A stretch of 64,000 nt of DNA from NCBI GenBank assembly GCA_963824105.1, contig CAWGNN010000005.1, forward strand, positions 62,001-126,000. Direction: 5' to 3'. Source of the DNA: CAWDVB01 sp963824105. Its GTDB lineage: Bacteria > Actinomycetota > Actinomycetes > Propionibacteriales > Nocardioidaceae. How positions within the stretch are numbered: position 1 is the stretch's first letter; every line of letters starts with the position of its first letter. This document shows, in pieces, positions 25,555-33,658 of this stretch. A program made the translations under genes and the position numbers. The notes under the pieces were generated by a model. The model ran no database searches, had not been told where the DNA came from, and was given only the letters and a program-made list of their open reading frames with translations.

Positions 25555-26507
25555 GCCTGCTCGCGACTCACATCGAGGTGGGTGACCGCTCGCAGCGTTC
25601 GCGGGCCGACCGCCGAGACCAGGACGCCCTGCTCGCGGGCCGCGGCGACGATCGCCGGAGCGTCGACGCCCTCCACGACGACGATGTTCGTGGGTGCGGA
25701 AACCCCGCAGGCCTCCGCAATCGTCCTCGCGTTCTCGTGATCCTCGACAAGCCGGTCGATGTGGTGGTCGAGGGCGTAGATTCCCGCCGCGGCGAGCACC
25801 CCCACCTGACGCATGCCGGCGCCGAGCCGCTTGCGCCACACCCGGGCCTCCGCCATCGCATCCCGCGTGCCGACCACAAGCGATCCGACCGGCGCGCCGA
25901 GTCCCTTGCTGAGGCAGACCGCCATCACATCGGCGATGGAGCCGTACTCGGCGAGAGCGGTGCCGGTAGCGACATGGGCGTTCCAGAGCCGGGCTCCGTC
26001 CAGGTGGATGCCGATGCCCTGCTCGTCGGCGAACGAGCGCAGATCCCGGAGGTCCTCGATGTCGATCACGGTCCCACCGGCGAAGTTGTGGGTGTTCTCC
26101 ACCGAGACCGCGGCGGTCGCCACGAAGAACGGCCCCATCGGCGGGGCGAAGAGGGAGCGCACCTGATCCAGGTTGAGCGGGCCGCCGGACCAGGTCCGCA
26201 TGGTCAGCCCGGTGAACGCGCCGTGCGCGCCCAGCTCGGCCCGGGCGATGTGGGACGACGACTCGCAGAGCACCTCTTGCCCGACTCCGGCGAGCGAGCG
26301 AACGGCGAGCAGGTTGGCCAGCGAACCGGTCGGCGTGAAGAGAGCGGCTTCCTTGCCGAACATCGCCGCGACCCGTTCCTCCAGGGCTCGTACGGTCGGG
26401 TCCTCGGCGTACACGTCGTCGCCGACCTCGGCGTCGGCCATGGCGCGCCGCATCGCCTCGCCGGGCTTGGTGACCGTGTCGCTGCGCAGGTCGATCATCG
26501 GGCTCAT
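25488..26507 (-). CDS. ltaE: Low-specificity L-threonine aldolase
   Basis: A 339-residue PLP enzyme of fold type I that splits threonine or allo-threonine to glycine and acetaldehyde. It starts MSPMIDLRSDTVTKPG and shows ENTHNFAGGTV, GIHLDGARLWNA (PLP-ring Asp) and VCLSKGLGAPVGS with the Schiff-base Lys. The ATG overlaps, by ATGA, the stop that the class II DAHP synthase has once its frameshift is repaired, which marks the pair as coupled. Its last 67 bases overlap the convergent class I DAHP synthase. Confidence 0.92.
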   Translation of the reverse strand: MSPMIDLRSDTVTKPGEAMRRAMADAEVGDDVYAEDPTVRALEERVAAMFGKEAALFTPTGSLANLLAVRSLAGVGQEVLCESSSHIARAELGAHGAFTGLTMRTWSGGPLNLDQVRSLFAPPMGPFFVATAAVSVENTHNFAGGTVIDIEDLRDLRSFADEQGIGIHLDGARLWNAHVATGTALAEYGSIADVMAVCLSKGLGAPVGSLVVGTRDAMAEARVWRKRLGAGMRQVGVLAAAGIYALDHHIDRLVEDHENARTIAEACGVSAPTNIVVVEGVDAPAIVAAAREQGVLVSAVGPRTLRAVTHLDVSREQAQSAAGVIAALVETFRPSTGGI

Positions 26508-27860
26508 GCGACGGTCTGGGCCGAGCCCAGCATCTCGGCCACGAGGAAGGCCAGCTCGAGGGACTGGACCCGGTTGAGCCGAGGGTCACAGACCGACTCG
26601 TAGCGCTGGTTGAGCCCGTCGGCGTCCAAGCGCCTCTCCGCCGCCGACGCACTCGGTGACGTCGTCTCCGGTGAGCTCCACATGGACGCCCCCCGGCCAG
26701 GTGCCCAGCGAACGGTGCACGTCGAAGAAGCCTTGCACCTCATCGATCACGTCTTGGAAGTCACGGGTCTTGTAGCCGCTGGAGGCCTCGAACGTGTTGC
26801 CGTGCATCGGGTCGCAGACCCAGGCCACCTGGATACCCGCGGCGGTGACCTTCTCGACCAGGTCGGGCAGCACGTCTCGAATCCGGCCGGCCCCCATCCG
26901 GGTGATGAAGGTGAGCCGACCGGGGGTGTTCTCCGGGTTGAGCTTGGCCGCGAGTGCGATCGCGTCGTCCGCGCTCGTCGTGGGACCGAGCTTGACGCCG
27001 AGCGGGTTGCGGATCCGGCTCGCCAGCTCGACGTGGGCCCCATCGAGCTGACGGGTGCGCTCGCCGATCCACAGGAAGTGAGCCGAGACGTCGTAGGGCT
27101 GCTGGGTCCGCGAGTCGATCCGGGTCAGCGCGTGCTCGTACTCCAGCGACAAGGCCTCGTGGCTGGAGTGGAAGTCGACCCGGTGGAACTCGTCGGGATC
27201 TGCTCCGATCGCCTGCATGAACGTCAGCGCCCGATCGATCTCCGCGGCCAACCGCTCGTACCTGCGCCCGACCGGGGACTCCTTGACGAAGTCGGTGTTC
27301 CACGTGTGCACCTGACGCAGGTCGGCGTAGCCGCCGGTCACGAACGCCCGCACGAGGTTCAGCGCCGACGCGCTCGAGTGATAGGTCTCGAGCAGCCGCT
27401 CGGGGTCAGGACGGCGCCCGTCCGCGGTGAACTCGAAGGCATTGACCGCATCGCCCCGATAGGCCGGAAGGCTGACGCCCTGGCGGGTCTCGAGGTCCGC
27501 CGACCGCGGCTTGAAGTACTGGCCGGCGATCCGGCCCACCTTCACCACCGGGACCGAGGCCGCATACGTCAGCACGACCGCCATCTGCAGCAGCACCCGG
27601 AGCTTGTTGCGAATGTTGTCGGCGGTCACTCCCTCAAACGTCTCCGCGCAGTCGCCGCCCTGCAGCAAGAACGCCTCGCCCCGCGCCACCGCGCCGAGCT
27701 TCTCGGTCAGCTCGTCGCACTCACCGGCAAAGACCAGTGGGGGAACGCGGCGCAGCCTGCGCACCACATCGTCGAGATGGGCGGCATCCGGCCAGCGGGG
27801 CTGTTGGGCAGCGCCCAGCGCCCGGAGCTCGTCCAGCGTGGGGATCTGGGGGGAATTCAC
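26504..27860 (-). CDS. aroG: Class II DAHP synthase, frameshifted near its 3' end
   Basis: A plant/mycobacterial-type DAHP synthase. Metal ligands are visible at GGDCAE (Cys), DPMHGNT (His) and HVELTGDDVTECVGG (Glu). The frame then goes wrong: read as given, the product ends at 26586 after about 23 unrelated residues. One base removed from the GAGG at 26636-26633 restores RYESVCDPRLN (which holds the fourth metal ligand, Asp) and SLELAFLVAEML, ending at 26504 and giving 451 residues, the usual length. The start is the GTG at 27860, six bases after TAGGCT; a GTG at 27866 has no such spacing. Sequence error or real loss cannot be told apart here. Position matches Rv2178c. Confidence 0.85.
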
Positions 27861-27866
27861 GGACAC

Positions 27867-27872
27867 AGCCTA
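27867..27872 (-). promoter_or_regulatory. -10 box of leaderless aroG
   Basis: TAGGCT on the minus strand lies six bases before the GTG at 27860. Confidence 0.5.
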
Positions 27873-27890
27873 CGCGGGAGGCGGGGGCGC

Positions 27891-28919
27891 TCAGCCGAAG
27901 AAGACCTCTGCCTCGGCGTACTCCTCCGGACTGACCACCTTGAGCACCCCGGTGCCCTCGATGAGTGGCACGCGGACGATGTCCTTGCCGCGCAGCGCCA
28001 CCATCGTGCCGAACTCCCCGTCGCGGACGGCCGCGATCGCGTGCAGGCCGAACCGGGTGGCCAGCCAGCGGTCGAACGCCGTGGGCGTGCCTCCGCGCTG
28101 CACGTGGCCGAGCACGACGGCACGCGACTCGTTGCCGGTGCGCTTCTCGATCTCCTCAGCCAGCCGGTCCCCGATCCCACCGAGTCGGACGTGCCCGAAG
28201 GCGTCGACCTCGCCGGTCTGCAGGGTCATGTCGCCGCCCTCCATCGGGACCGCTCCCTCGGCGACCACGATGACCGGCGCGTAGCCGGACGCGAAGCGGG
28301 ACTCGACGTACCCACAGACCGCGTCGATGTCGAACGGCCGCTCGGGAATCAGGATGACGTTGGCGCCCCCGGCCAGCCCCGAGTGCAGGGCGATCCAGCC
28401 GGCGTGCCGGCCCATCACCTCGACGACGAGGGCACGGTGGTGCGACTCGGCGGTGGTGTGCACGCGGTCGATGGCCTCGGTGGCGATATTGACCGCGGTG
28501 TCGAAGCCGAAGGTGAAGTCGGTGCCGCTCAGGTCGTTGTCGATGGTCTTGGGAACCCCGACCACGTTGACGCCGAGGTCGGCGAGCTTGGTCGCCACGC
28601 CGAGGGTGTCCTCGCCGCCGATCGCGATCAGAGCGTCGACGCCCTGGGCCGCGAGGTTCTCCTTGATCTTCTCGACCCCCCCGTCGACCTTGAACGGGTT
28701 GGTGCGCGAGGTGCCGAGGATCGTCCCGCCCCGCGGCAGGATGCCCCGGACCTCGGGAACGCCCAGCGGCATGGTGAAGTCCTCCAGCGGCCCCTTCCAG
28801 CCGTCGCGGAACCCCACGAACTCGAAGCCGTAGTCCTTGACTCCCCGACGGACGGCCCCTCGGATCACAGCATTCAGACCGGGGCAGTCGCCGCCGCCGG
28901 TCAGCATTCCCACGCGCAT
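27891..28919 (-). CDS. pfkA: 6-phosphofructokinase, probably pyrophosphate-dependent
   Basis: A 342-residue PfkA-superfamily enzyme: MRVGMLTGGGDCPGLNAV, TSRTNPFK, IGGEDTLG, VPKTIDNDL, MGRHAGWIA, EGAV, GHVQRGGTPTAFD. Positions 104 and 124, which line up exactly with E. coli PfkA numbering, are Asp and Lys. In the family Asp104 with Lys124 goes with pyrophosphate use, as in Amycolatopsis methanolica, whereas ATP enzymes have Gly104. I therefore predict a reversible PPi-PFK. GGAGAGAGAGAAGAACG precedes the ATG; a TAGGGT at 28993-28988 may be its -10. Divergent from the DUF1028 gene. Confidence 0.92.
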   Translation of the reverse strand: MRVGMLTGGGDCPGLNAVIRGAVRRGVKDYGFEFVGFRDGWKGPLEDFTMPLGVPEVRGILPRGGTILGTSRTNPFKVDGGVEKIKENLAAQGVDALIAIGGEDTLGVATKLADLGVNVVGVPKTIDNDLSGTDFTFGFDTAVNIATEAIDRVHTTAESHHRALVVEVMGRHAGWIALHSGLAGGANVILIPERPFDIDAVCGYVESRFASGYAPVIVVAEGAVPMEGGDMTLQTGEVDAFGHVRLGGIGDRLAEEIEKRTGNESRAVVLGHVQRGGTPTAFDRWLATRFGLHAIAAVRDGEFGTMVALRGKDIVRVPLIEGTGVLKVVSPEEYAEAEVFFG

Positions 28920-28987
28920 CGTTCTTCTCTCTCTCCGCTTGTTCTGGGCTTGGTCTCGGGTTAGATCGAAACGGCCTACTGAGCCCG

Positions 28988-28993
28988 ACCCTA
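28988..28993 (-). promoter_or_regulatory. Possible -10 box of the phosphofructokinase gene
   Basis: TAGGGT on the minus strand, about 70 bases before the ATG, in the gap to the divergent DUF1028 gene. Confidence 0.35.
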
Positions 28994-29071
28994 GTCGGAA
29001 ACGGCTCGCAATTGGAACGATCCACTCGCCAGCCGCGGAGCACGGCCCGAGGCAGCCGGAGCGACGGCCAG

Positions 29072-29077
29072 TACTCT
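29072..29077 (+). promoter_or_regulatory. -10 box of the leaderless DUF1028 gene
   Basis: TACTCT lies six bases before the GTG at 29084. Confidence 0.5.
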
Positions 29078-29083
29078 CGCCCC

Positions 29084-29899
29084 GTGACCTTCTCCATCGT
29101 TGCTCGCTCAGAGGACGGCTCCGCCTGGGGCGTGGCCGTCGCCTCGAAGTTCCTCGCCGTCGGATCCGCTGTCCCGGCCGCCATCGCCGGCCTCGGCGCG
29201 CTGGCGACCCAGGCCGACGCCAACGTGGCCTACAAGCCCCTCGGTCTCGGCCTGCTCGATGAGGGAGCCACCGCCGAGGTGGCGTTGGCCGGGCTCCTCG
29301 AGGACGACCCGGGCCGGGAGCACCGCCAGGTCGGGATCGTCGACGGTGAGGGGAACGCCGCAACCCACACCGGCAGCGAGTGCTTCGCCTGGGCCGGCGG
29401 CGAGACCGGGCCGGGCGTCGCGATCCAGGGCAACATTCTGGTCGGACCCGAGGTGGTGGCCGCGATGATGGACGCGTGGCGCACCAGCGACCCCACCGCC
29501 CCCCTGGCGCGCCGACTGCTCGCCGCACTCGTTGCCGGCGATGCGGCGGGCGGCGACAAGCGCGGGCGGCAGAGCGCGGCACTCTTCGTGGTCTCCGAGG
29601 AGGCCGGGTACGGCGGGCGCGACGACATCGCGGTCGACCTGCGCGTGGACGACCATCCCGAGCCCTGCGGCGAGCTCTCCCGCCTCCTCGACCTCAACGA
29701 CCTCTACCTCACTGCTTCGACCGACGCCGAGAAGGTCCCGCTCACCGATGGGCTGCGTGAAGAGCTGGCCGACCGGGCACGCCGTCTGGGGCATCCCGAC
29801 TTCCTGTCCTGGGTGGGCACGGAGAACTACGAGATGCGCGTCGGCGACGACTTCGTCGATAAGAAGGTCCTCGCGATCCTGCGGGCCGCCAGCAGCTGA
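29084..29899 (+). CDS. DUF1028 family protein (Ntn-hydrolase-like)
   Basis: A 271-residue protein. TFSIVARSEDGSAWGVAVASKF at the start and LATQADANVAYKPLGLGLL are the hallmark of DUF1028, an Ntn-hydrolase-like family of undetermined activity. NILVGPEVVAAM and LFVVSEEAGYGGRDD follow. The C-terminal 60 residues (about 210-270) look like a separate helical extension. An ATG 24 codons earlier exists in frame, but TACTCT lies six bases before this GTG and homology begins here. The glycerol kinase starts five bases after its stop, so the two are likely co-transcribed. Confidence 0.82.
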   Translation: MTFSIVARSEDGSAWGVAVASKFLAVGSAVPAAIAGLGALATQADANVAYKPLGLGLLDEGATAEVALAGLLEDDPGREHRQVGIVDGEGNAATHTGSECFAWAGGETGPGVAIQGNILVGPEVVAAMMDAWRTSDPTAPLARRLLAALVAGDAAGGDKRGRQSAALFVVSEEAGYGGRDDIAVDLRVDDHPEPCGELSRLLDLNDLYLTASTDAEKVPLTDGLREELADRARRLGHPDFLSWVGTENYEMRVGDDFVDKKVLAILRAASS

Positions 29900-29903
29900 G
29901 CCG

Positions 29904-31373
29904 ATGAGCATCCTGACGATCGATGCCGGCACAACGGGCGTCACGGCGCTGGTCGTGGCCCGCGACGGCTCGATCACGGCTCGCGGCTATCAGGAGTTCC
30001 CGCAGCACTTCCCCCAGCCAGGTTGGGTCGAGCATGACCCGGCGGAGATCTGGCGGGCGACACTCACCGCCACCGGCGCCGCCCTCGCCGGCGTCGACGC
30101 CTCCGCCCTCGAGGCGGTCGGCATCACCAACCAGCGCGAGACGATCGTGTTGTGGGACCGGGAGACCCTCGGCTCACCCCGCAAGGCCATCGTCTGGCAG
30201 GACCGGCGGACCGCGGAGCTGTGCCGCGAGCTCGCCGAGGCAGGACACGGCCCCCGGGTCGCCAAGTTGACCGGACTGCGCCTCGACCCCTATTTCTCGG
30301 GCACCAAGCTCACCTGGCTGAGCAGGAACGAGCCGCACGTGTGGGCGGCGGTCGAGTCCGGCCGGACGGCGATCGGGACGGTGGACTCCTACCTCATCGC
30401 CCGGATGACACGTGGCTCCTGGCACATCACCGACGTGTCCAACGCCTCTCGGACGCTGCTGTTCGACCTGGAGTCTTCGGACTGGAGCCAGGATCTGTGC
30501 GACCTGTTCGGCGTCCCCCGCGACGCACTGCCCGAGATCGTGCCGTCGTGGGGTCCGGTCGCCACCACCGACCCGACGGCCTTCTTGGGTCTCCAGCTCC
30601 CGGTGGCCGGCATCGCCGGGGACCAGCAGGCAGCGCTCTTCGGCCAGACCTGCTTCGACGTGGGCCAGACCAAGTGCACCTACGGCACCGGCTCCTTCAT
30701 CTTGACCAACACCGGCAGCGAGATCGTGCGCTCGGATCAAGGGCTGCTCTCCACCGCCGCCTGGCGGTCCCCCGAGGGGGTCACCACGTACGCCGTGGAG
30801 GGAGCCATCTTCGTGACCGGAGCGGCGGTGCAGTGGCTGCGAGACGGGCTCGGCATCATCACCTCCGCCGCCGAGACCGAGGAACTGGCCGGCTCGGTCC
30901 CCGACACCGGGGACGTGGTCTTCGTCCCGGCTCTCACCGGCCTCGGCGCTCCGCACTGGGATCCGCACGCACGCGGCCTGATCATCGGGATCACCCGCGG
31001 CACCACCCGCGCCCATCTGGTGCGGGCGACGCTGGAGGCCATCGCCTACGAGGTGCGCGACGTGGTCCAGACCATGCCCCCACTCACCTCGCTTGCCGTC
31101 GACGGCGGCGCGGCGGCCAACAACCTGCTCTGCCAGTTGCAGGCCGACCAGCTCGGGGTCGAGGTGCGCAGACCCCGCGCCGTGGAGACCACGGCTCTGG
31201 GCGCCGCCTTCCTGGCCGGCCTCGGGGTCGGGACCTGGACCGGGTTCGACGAGCTGCGAGCCACCTGGTCCGTCGATCGCGCCTTCACCCCGACCGGTGA
31301 CCGGGCCACCGCGGACCGGGGCCATCGCCGCTGGACACAGGCCGTCGAGCGGGCTCGAGGATGGACTTCCTGA
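29904..31373 (+). CDS. glpK: Glycerol kinase
   Basis: A 489-residue FGGY kinase that phosphorylates glycerol to sn-glycerol 3-phosphate. ATP loop DAGTTGVTALVVARDG; glycerol contacts GITNQRET (Arg-Glu), VWQDRRT, LDPYFSGTKLTWL and AGDQQAALFGQ; TYGTGSFILTNTG; C-terminal DGGAAANNLLCQLQAD. All canonical glycerol-binding residues are present, unlike the kinase at 3825-5252. No GlpF or GlpD gene is adjacent. It follows the DUF1028 gene by four bases, with only a weak ribosome site, suggesting coupling. Glycerol 3-phosphate could supply the acyltransferase encoded close by. Confidence 0.93.
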   Translation: MSILTIDAGTTGVTALVVARDGSITARGYQEFPQHFPQPGWVEHDPAEIWRATLTATGAALAGVDASALEAVGITNQRETIVLWDRETLGSPRKAIVWQDRRTAELCRELAEAGHGPRVAKLTGLRLDPYFSGTKLTWLSRNEPHVWAAVESGRTAIGTVDSYLIARMTRGSWHITDVSNASRTLLFDLESSDWSQDLCDLFGVPRDALPEIVPSWGPVATTDPTAFLGLQLPVAGIAGDQQAALFGQTCFDVGQTKCTYGTGSFILTNTGSEIVRSDQGLLSTAAWRSPEGVTTYAVEGAIFVTGAAVQWLRDGLGIITSAAETEELAGSVPDTGDVVFVPALTGLGAPHWDPHARGLIIGITRGTTRAHLVRATLEAIAYEVRDVVQTMPPLTSLAVDGGAAANNLLCQLQADQLGVEVRRPRAVETTALGAAFLAGLGVGTWTGFDELRATWSVDRAFTPTGDRATADRGHRRWTQAVERARGWTS

Positions 31374-31443
31374 GAATTTCCTGGGAGTCCAGATCTGCCG
31401 GCAGAATCTGGCTACCGTGTTCCTGTCCGGAGTTTGGGAGGGA

Positions 31444-31466
31444 ACGACTTGCCCCCCGCAGGTCGT
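31444..31466 (+). promoter_or_regulatory. 9-bp hairpin with C5 loop after glpK
   Basis: ACGACTTGC (31444-31452) pairs with GCAGGTCGT (31458-31466), one G-U pair in RNA, around a CCCCC loop. It ends at the -35 box of the next gene. It may end glpK transcripts, or as DNA act as an operator at the downstream promoter. Confidence 0.45.
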
Positions 31467-31493
31467 GACAAACCGGACAAATAGGTCCATAAT
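31465..31493 (+). promoter_or_regulatory. Promoter of the orphan acidic protein gene
   Basis: GTGACA (31465-31470), a 17-base spacer, and CATAAT (31488-31493) form a near-consensus housekeeping promoter. Transcription from about 31500 gives a 24-base leader holding GGGAGG before the ATG. Confidence 0.6.
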
Positions 31494-31523
31494 TTGTTGA
31501 ACGACGCTGGGAGGGTCGCGCTC

Positions 31524-31922
31524 ATGGACATCAACGCTTTGCTGAGCCCCTATGGCCGCATTTTCGGCACACACGCCGCTGAAGTGACAACCGAGGTCGC
31601 CGTGGGCACCTACGCGGACGCCTTCGCGGAGTCCGGGCTGGTCGGTACCCCGGTCCTGGAGGAGGACCTGGTGGAGGTCGATCTCCTGGACGCCCCGGTG
31701 GGCAGGCACCTCGTGGTGGAGGCCGCGCCCGACCTCCTCACCGACAGCCTTGCGGCGTTCGAGGAGATCGCCGCCTTCGACCAGATCGACGCGTTCGATC
31801 CGGCCGACCTGGCGACGGTCGACGCGCCGGGGGACGTGTGGGGCAAACACCGCGCCGACGTGCCCGTCGACTCGATGACCCACCTGGTCCCGGTCGTTGC
31901 CACGCACCGTCTGTCTGCCTGA
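31524..31922 (+). CDS. Acidic protein of unknown function
   Basis: A 132-residue protein starting MDINALLSPYGRIFGTHAAEV. It is strongly acidic (VLEEDLVEVDLLD; FDQIDAFDPADL) with no membrane segment, signal peptide or motif I recognise. GGGAGG nine bases before the ATG, and a good promoter starting just upstream, support this start over a TTG ten codons earlier. Codon use agrees with its neighbours. It stands alone between glpK and plsC, has its own promoter, and is followed by a small hairpin. I cannot assign a function. Confidence 0.65.
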   Translation: MDINALLSPYGRIFGTHAAEVTTEVAVGTYADAFAESGLVGTPVLEEDLVEVDLLDAPVGRHLVVEAAPDLLTDSLAAFEEIAAFDQIDAFDPADLATVDAPGDVWGKHRADVPVDSMTHLVPVVATHRLSA

Positions 31923-31929
31923 GTCACCC

Positions 31930-31944
31930 GGCCCGTCGCGGGCC
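31930..31944 (+). terminator. Small GC hairpin after the acidic protein gene
   Basis: GGCCCG and CGGGCC flank a TCG loop eight bases after the stop codon. There is no T-run; a weak terminator candidate. Confidence 0.35.
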
Positions 31945-31995
31945 TGTTGAGGCTGAGCCAGGGTCGCAGCCGTACTTCGGCGCCTGGCATCACGA

Positions 31996-32736
31996 CTAGG
32001 ACGCCTGTTGCTCCTCGCCGTCGGCATCGCTGCCATCGGCCTTGCGCGCGCGCTCAGCCTCCTTCTCCATGGCCTTGGCGCGCGTGGCGTACACGTCGAC
32101 GTACTCCTGCCCCGACAGCCGCATGACCTCGTACATGATCTCGTCGGTCACTGAGCGCAGGATGTAGCGGTCGTTCTCCATCCCTTCGTACCGCGAGAAG
32201 TCCAGCGGCCTGCCGAACTTCACGTGCGGACGGGTGAACCTCCCGAAGACCTTCCCCGGCGGCGCCAGGATCTCGGTCCCGACCACAGCCACCGGGACCA
32301 CCGGTGCCTTGGACTCCAGTGCCAGCCGCGCCACCCCCGTCCGGCCGCGATAGAGCTTGCCGTCGTGAGAGCGCGTGCCCTCGGGGAAGATGCCGAAGAT
32401 CTGCCCTTCGTCGAGGATGCGCTGCGCTGCCGTCAAGGCCCCCTCGGCTGCCCCCCCGGAGGAGCGGTCGATCGGGACCTGGCCGGCGCCGGAGAAGAAT
32501 CGTTTCTGGAACCATCCCTTGATGCCGGGCGTGGTGAAGTACTCCGCCTTGGCCACGAAGGTGACCCGACGCGAAAGCGCCAGCGGCATGAAGAGCCAGT
32601 CCGAGTAGGACAGGTGGTTGCAAGCCAGAATCGCCGGACCCTCGAGCGGGACGTTTCCAGCACCGTCGGCCGTGGGCCGGAAGATCGTGCGCAGCAGCGG
32701 GCCCACGAAGACCCACTTCAGCAGCCAGTAGAACAC
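31996..32736 (-). CDS. plsC: 1-acyl-sn-glycerol-3-phosphate acyltransferase (PlsC family)
   Basis: A 246-residue membrane-associated acyltransferase. After an N-terminal hydrophobic stretch (FYWLLKWVFVGPLLRTIF) come the catalytic HX4D in NHLSYSDW, then GQVPIDRSS, the FPEGTRSHDG substrate motif and VPVAVVGTE. The C-terminus is charged. It transfers acyl chains to lysophosphatidate or a related acceptor in phospholipid synthesis. The GTG start at 32736 has GGAGGG upstream; a longer frame exists but overlaps the divergent hydrolase. A TAAGGT at 32777-32772 fits as -10. Position matches Rv2182c. Confidence 0.9.
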   Translation of the reverse strand: MFYWLLKWVFVGPLLRTIFRPTADGAGNVPLEGPAILACNHLSYSDWLFMPLALSRRVTFVAKAEYFTTPGIKGWFQKRFFSGAGQVPIDRSSGGAAEGALTAAQRILDEGQIFGIFPEGTRSHDGKLYRGRTGVARLALESKAPVVPVAVVGTEILAPPGKVFGRFTRPHVKFGRPLDFSRYEGMENDRYILRSVTDEIMYEVMRLSGQEYVDVYATRAKAMEKEAERARKADGSDADGEEQQAS

Positions 32737-32771
32737 CGACCCTCCTCGAGTCACAGCAGCGCAGCAGGACC

Positions 32772-32777
32772 ACCTTA
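32772..32777 (-). promoter_or_regulatory. -10 box of plsC
   Basis: TAAGGT on the minus strand, about 36 bases before the GTG, giving a short leader that contains GGAGGG. Confidence 0.45.
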
Positions 32778-32887
32778 GGACACGGTGACCGTCCTGGCCT
32801 GGTCCGGCGGCCACGGCCGTGACACGATGCTGGCGAACCCGACCGGTGTCCGCTGAGACCCGGCCCTCGGCAACGACAGGAGTGAGT

Positions 32888-33658
32888 GTGCCCGTCTCCC
32901 CACACGTCGAAGCCTTCGCAGCGCCCGCGGACCCGGAGCGGACCGCAGGCCGCAAGGTCGGCGTCTTGCTGAGCCATGGGTTCACCGGTTCTCCGTTCGC
33001 CATGAAGCCCTGGGCGCAAGCACTCCACGAGCGCGGCTATGCGGTCTCGGTGCCCCGGCTCCCCGGCCACGGGACCACCTGGCAGGACCTGAACCGGGCC
33101 CGATGGTCGGACTGGCACGGCGAGATCATGCGAGCCCTCGACAACCTCTGCGTGGAGAACGACGTGGTCTTCGCGGCCGGTCTGTCGATGGGCGGCAGCC
33201 TGGTGCTCCAGGCCGCGATCGAACGTGGCGACGACATCGCCGGACTCATGCTGGTCAACCCCGCGATCGCGACCGAGCGCAAGGACGTGCTGGCCCTACC
33301 GGTGCTCAAGCACCTCGTCCCCGCGTTCCCGGCGATCGGCAACGACATCAAGAAGCCCGGAGTCGATGAGCACGGCTACGACAAGACCCCCCTCAAGGCG
33401 GCACACTCGATGGTTCGAGCCTGGAGCCAGCTTCGCCCGCACGTGGGGAAGGTCACCTGCCCCGTCATCTTGTTCACCTCACGCGAGGACCACGTGGTCG
33501 ACGGCTCGACGGCCCGCCATCTGCGGGCCCGACTGGGCACCTCCGACCTCACGGAGATCTCGCTCGAGGACAGCTACCACGTTGCCACCTTGGACAACGA
33601 CGCCGGGCTGATCGAGAGCGAGTCGGTCAAGTTCATCGAGCGAATCCTGGGGACATGA
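32888..33658 (+). CDS. Alpha/beta hydrolase (carboxylesterase/monoacylglycerol-lipase-like)
   Basis: A 256-residue serine hydrolase. GVLLSHGFTGSPFAMKP supplies the oxyanion region, GLSMGG the nucleophile elbow, and the Asp (FTSREDHVVDG) and His (DSYHVATLD) of the triad are in place. The arrangement resembles thermostable carboxylesterase Est30 and bacterial monoglyceride lipases. ACAGGAG five bases before the GTG supports this start. Divergent from plsC, so a role in acyl-glycerol turnover is plausible but inferred. Its stop overlaps the next gene (ATGA). Confidence 0.88.
   Translation: MPVSPHVEAFAAPADPERTAGRKVGVLLSHGFTGSPFAMKPWAQALHERGYAVSVPRLPGHGTTWQDLNRARWSDWHGEIMRALDNLCVENDVVFAAGLSMGGSLVLQAAIERGDDIAGLMLVNPAIATERKDVLALPVLKHLVPAFPAIGNDIKKPGVDEHGYDKTPLKAAHSMVRAWSQLRPHVGKVTCPVILFTSREDHVVDGSTARHLRARLGTSDLTEISLEDSYHVATLDNDAGLIESESVKFIERILGT

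Noticed and set aside
26610..28964. A 784-codon + strand frame across aroG and pfkA
   Set aside because: It is antisense to two conserved enzymes and has no recognisable motif or ribosome site.
30174..32036. A 620-codon minus-strand frame opposite glpK
   Set aside because: Antisense shadow of glycerol kinase; no domain.
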